Assembly: GCA_002686195.1 (NCBI GenBank)
Contig: NZAS01000028.1
Location: 1-7,017, forward strand
From: Candidatus Pacearchaeota archaeon
GTDB lineage: Archaea > Nanoarchaeota > Nanoarchaeia > Pacearchaeales > GW2011-AR1
Direction: 5' to 3'
DNA: 7,017 nucleotides
Shown: piece after piece, positions 5,544-7,017 of the stretch
Layout of the letters: every line of letters starts with the position of its first letter
How positions within the stretch are numbered: position 1 is the first letter of the stretch
Notes under the pieces: model-generated
The model's database searches: none
What the model was told of the DNA's origin: nothing
The model's input: the letters and a program-made list of their open reading frames with translations, nothing else
Made by a program: the position numbers and the translations under genes

Positions 5544-7017
5544 AATACTTTTACGAGCGCTTTGATGGTGATACATGTACTGATCCACTTCTACAAAAAA
5601 TTACAACACAAACATCAATAAGCCAATTCACACCTCGTAATAAAGGTTTAAAATTCTTAATCATTAATCCACCAATTAGAGAATGGTCATATCCTAATAT
5701 TGTACCAATTGGGCATTGTTATATAGCATCATCAGTAATAGTTGATGGACACAGAGTAGATGTTTTAGATTTAAATGCAGAACGTAAAGAACCAGTATAT
5801 GATTTAAGTATATTTAACTCATGGGTCAAAACACGTATTAGAGAAAAACTTAACGAATCTAAACCTGATATTATCGGTATCGGTGGTATTGTAACACAGT
5901 ACACACATATTAAAGAATTAACGACATTATGTAAAGATATAAATCCTGATATACCTATCATTTTGGGTGGTGGAATAGCAAGTTGCATGCCTAATTTTAT
6001 GATGAAATATTTACCTGTTGATATCGTCGCAACAGAAGAATGTGAAGTAACTATTTCCGAAGTACTTTATAGAATTGAACTTAAATATTCATTACGTGGA
6101 GTTAAAGGCATATTATATCGTGAGAAAGATGAAATTGTTAATAATGGAAAACGCAAAATAATTAAGAGTTTCGAAAATGGTTTGGATTGCTTGAATTGGC
6201 CAGCGAGATCTTATTGGGATGTAGAAGATATTTATAAAAAAAATCCAATTGGTCATTTAAACTGGGAGTCTAAATGGAAAGGAGGAAAACCACAAGAGAA
6301 GAACAAATATTGTTTAAGCATGCTTGCAAGTAGAGGGTGCCCATATTCATGTGATTATTGTTATGTTACTTATCTTGGTGATGCGTACAGATTGCGATCA
6401 CCTAAAGATATAGTGGATGAGATGGAATATATTAAAAATAAATATGATTTATCTTATATACACTTTTTAGATGATTTATTTATGGCAAATTATAAATGGT
6501 CGCTATCTTTTTTTAAAGAATTAAGGAATAGACGCAAAAAGACAGGTTTCGAAATTATGTGGGGCGCTACATGCAGAACGAATATTATTGCTGACGATAT
6601 AATTCGTGCACAAAAGCAAAATAGAGATAACTTATTAAAGCAAGGTTATGACGTTGGTTTACGTCAAGCATGCTTTGGTATAGAAAGCGCTAGTCCAACA
6701 ATATTAAAAAACATTGATAAAAGTGGACAAACACTCAAAAAGATTGCCATGGCTGCTCACGAAACAAAGAGAGTTTTGGGCTATATTGATCCATCATTCA
6801 TGATTGGTTCACCTGGTGAAACAGAGCAAACAATTAGAGAAACTGTCACATTTTGTAAGAAACACGATATTGACGTTGAAACAATTTTCTATACAACGGC
6901 ATTCCCTGGAACACCATTTTGGAATTTAGCTTTAGATAAAGGATTAATAGGGAAAGCCGTTAAAGGTTATAATTGTAAAGCAACTGATGATATAGTAGAA
7001 CAGTACCTCATGCGTTT
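5540..7017 (+). CDS. Cobalamin-binding radical SAM enzyme (3' truncated by window edge)
   Basis: The frame is open from ATG 5540 to the right edge: 492 visible residues, C-terminus missing. Residues about 36-180 form a B12-binding-type Rossmann domain: FLIINPPIREW at 39-49, a Pro-x-Gly-x3-Ile-A turn near 56-63, GHRVDVLDLNA at 70-80, DIIGIGGI at 110-117, IPIILGGGIAS at 138-148, and VDIVATEECEVTISEVL at 160-176. The domain lacks the D-x-H-x-x-G cobalamin motif, as many members of this class do. The radical SAM core begins near 258 with the [4Fe-4S] motif C267-P-Y-S-C271-D-Y-C274 (CxxxCxxC). It continues with FLDDLFM at 309-315, WGATCRTN at 341-348, CFGIESASP at 378-386, MIGSPGET at 421-428 and FPGTPFWNLA at 455-464, all typical of the BchE-like superfamily. 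Such enzymes perform radical methylations, cyclisations or rearrangements. In this operon it probably modifies a sugar or sugar-linked group (inference). The start is ATG, overlapping the upstream TGA. Confidence 0.9.
   Translation, partial: MKYFYERFDGDTCTDPLLQKITTQTSISQFTPRNKGLKFLIINPPIREWSYPNIVPIGHCYIASSVIVDGHRVDVLDLNAERKEPVYDLSIFNSWVKTRIREKLNESKPDIIGIGGIVTQYTHIKELTTLCKDINPDIPIILGGGIASCMPNFMMKYLPVDIVATEECEVTISEVLYRIELKYSLRGVKGILYREKDEIVNNGKRKIIKSFENGLDCLNWPARSYWDVEDIYKKNPIGHLNWESKWKGGKPQEKNKYCLSMLASRGCPYSCDYCYVTYLGDAYRLRSPKDIVDEMEYIKNKYDLSYIHFLDDLFMANYKWSLSFFKELRNRRKKTGFEIMWGATCRTNIIADDIIRAQKQNRDNLLKQGYDVGLRQACFGIESASPTILKNIDKSGQTLKKIAMAAHETKRVLGYIDPSFMIGSPGETEQTIRETVTFCKKHDIDVETIFYTTAFPGTPFWNLALDKGLIGKAVKGYNCKATDDIVEQYLMR

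Noticed and set aside
5719..5988. Antisense reading frame of 89 codons
   Set aside because: It is opposite the B12-binding domain of the radical SAM gene, which has clear family motifs on the + strand.
1..7017. Search by eye for promoters, rho-independent terminators, tRNA, CRISPR repeats, insertion-sequence ends and attachment sites
   Set aside because: All sequence is coding with overlapping junctions; short AT-rich inverted or direct runs such as those near 2861-2880 are within codons and no better than chance.

Overview
The window is an AT-rich (roughly 30% G+C by eye), fully coding stretch of bacterial or bacteriophage DNA. All eight genes are on the + strand. Stops are TAA or TGA and tryptophan is always TGG, so the code is the standard bacterial one. 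Initiation uses ATG and, at two genes, TTG preceded by a good GGAG Shine-Dalgarno. Together with tight packing this says bacterium or bacterial virus, but I cannot name a taxon. AT-rich bacteria with surface-glycan islands and AT-rich marine phages with glycan-gene cassettes both fit.

Layout, left to right: (1) the C-terminal end of a GT4-type glycosyltransferase, cut by the left edge (2-370); (2) a 358-residue protein of probable GT-B type, substrate unknown (357-1433); (3) a GNAT acetyltransferase resembling the PseH/RimJ type (1408-1920); (4) a Gfo/Idh/MocA-family protein with altered active-site residues (1913-2959); (5) a soluble PseB/FlaA1-type UDP-GlcNAc 4,6-dehydratase (2952-3992); (6) an SpsF-type cytidylyltransferase (3985-4680); (7) a second Gfo/Idh/MocA oxidoreductase with intact motifs (4677-5543); (8) a cobalamin-binding radical SAM enzyme, cut by the right edge (5540-7017). 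Every one of the seven junctions overlaps, by 14, 26, 8, 8, 8, 4 and 4 bases, so there is no intergenic base, promoter or terminator in the window. It is the interior of one translationally coupled operon.

The genes read as part of a pathway for an unusual activated sugar and its transfer to a surface glycan or glycoprotein. The likely steps are 4,6-dehydration of UDP-GlcNAc (gene 5), N- or O-acetylation of a derived amino sugar (gene 3), NAD(P)-dependent oxidation/reduction (gene 7, perhaps with gene 4 as partner), CMP activation (gene 6), and glycosyl transfer (gene 1, perhaps gene 2). Genes 5, 3 and 6 recall pseudaminic/legionaminic-type nonulosonic acid pathways. However, no aminotransferase (PseC), UDP-sugar hydrolase (PseG) or NeuB-like condensing enzyme is visible here. 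They would have to lie outside the window, or the product is a different sugar.

The most unusual parts are the B12 radical SAM enzyme inside a sugar-activation operon and the Gfo/Idh/MocA protein whose EKP lysine and catalytic-position histidine are both replaced (by Gln and Cys) while a canonical paralogue is encoded 1.7 kb downstream.
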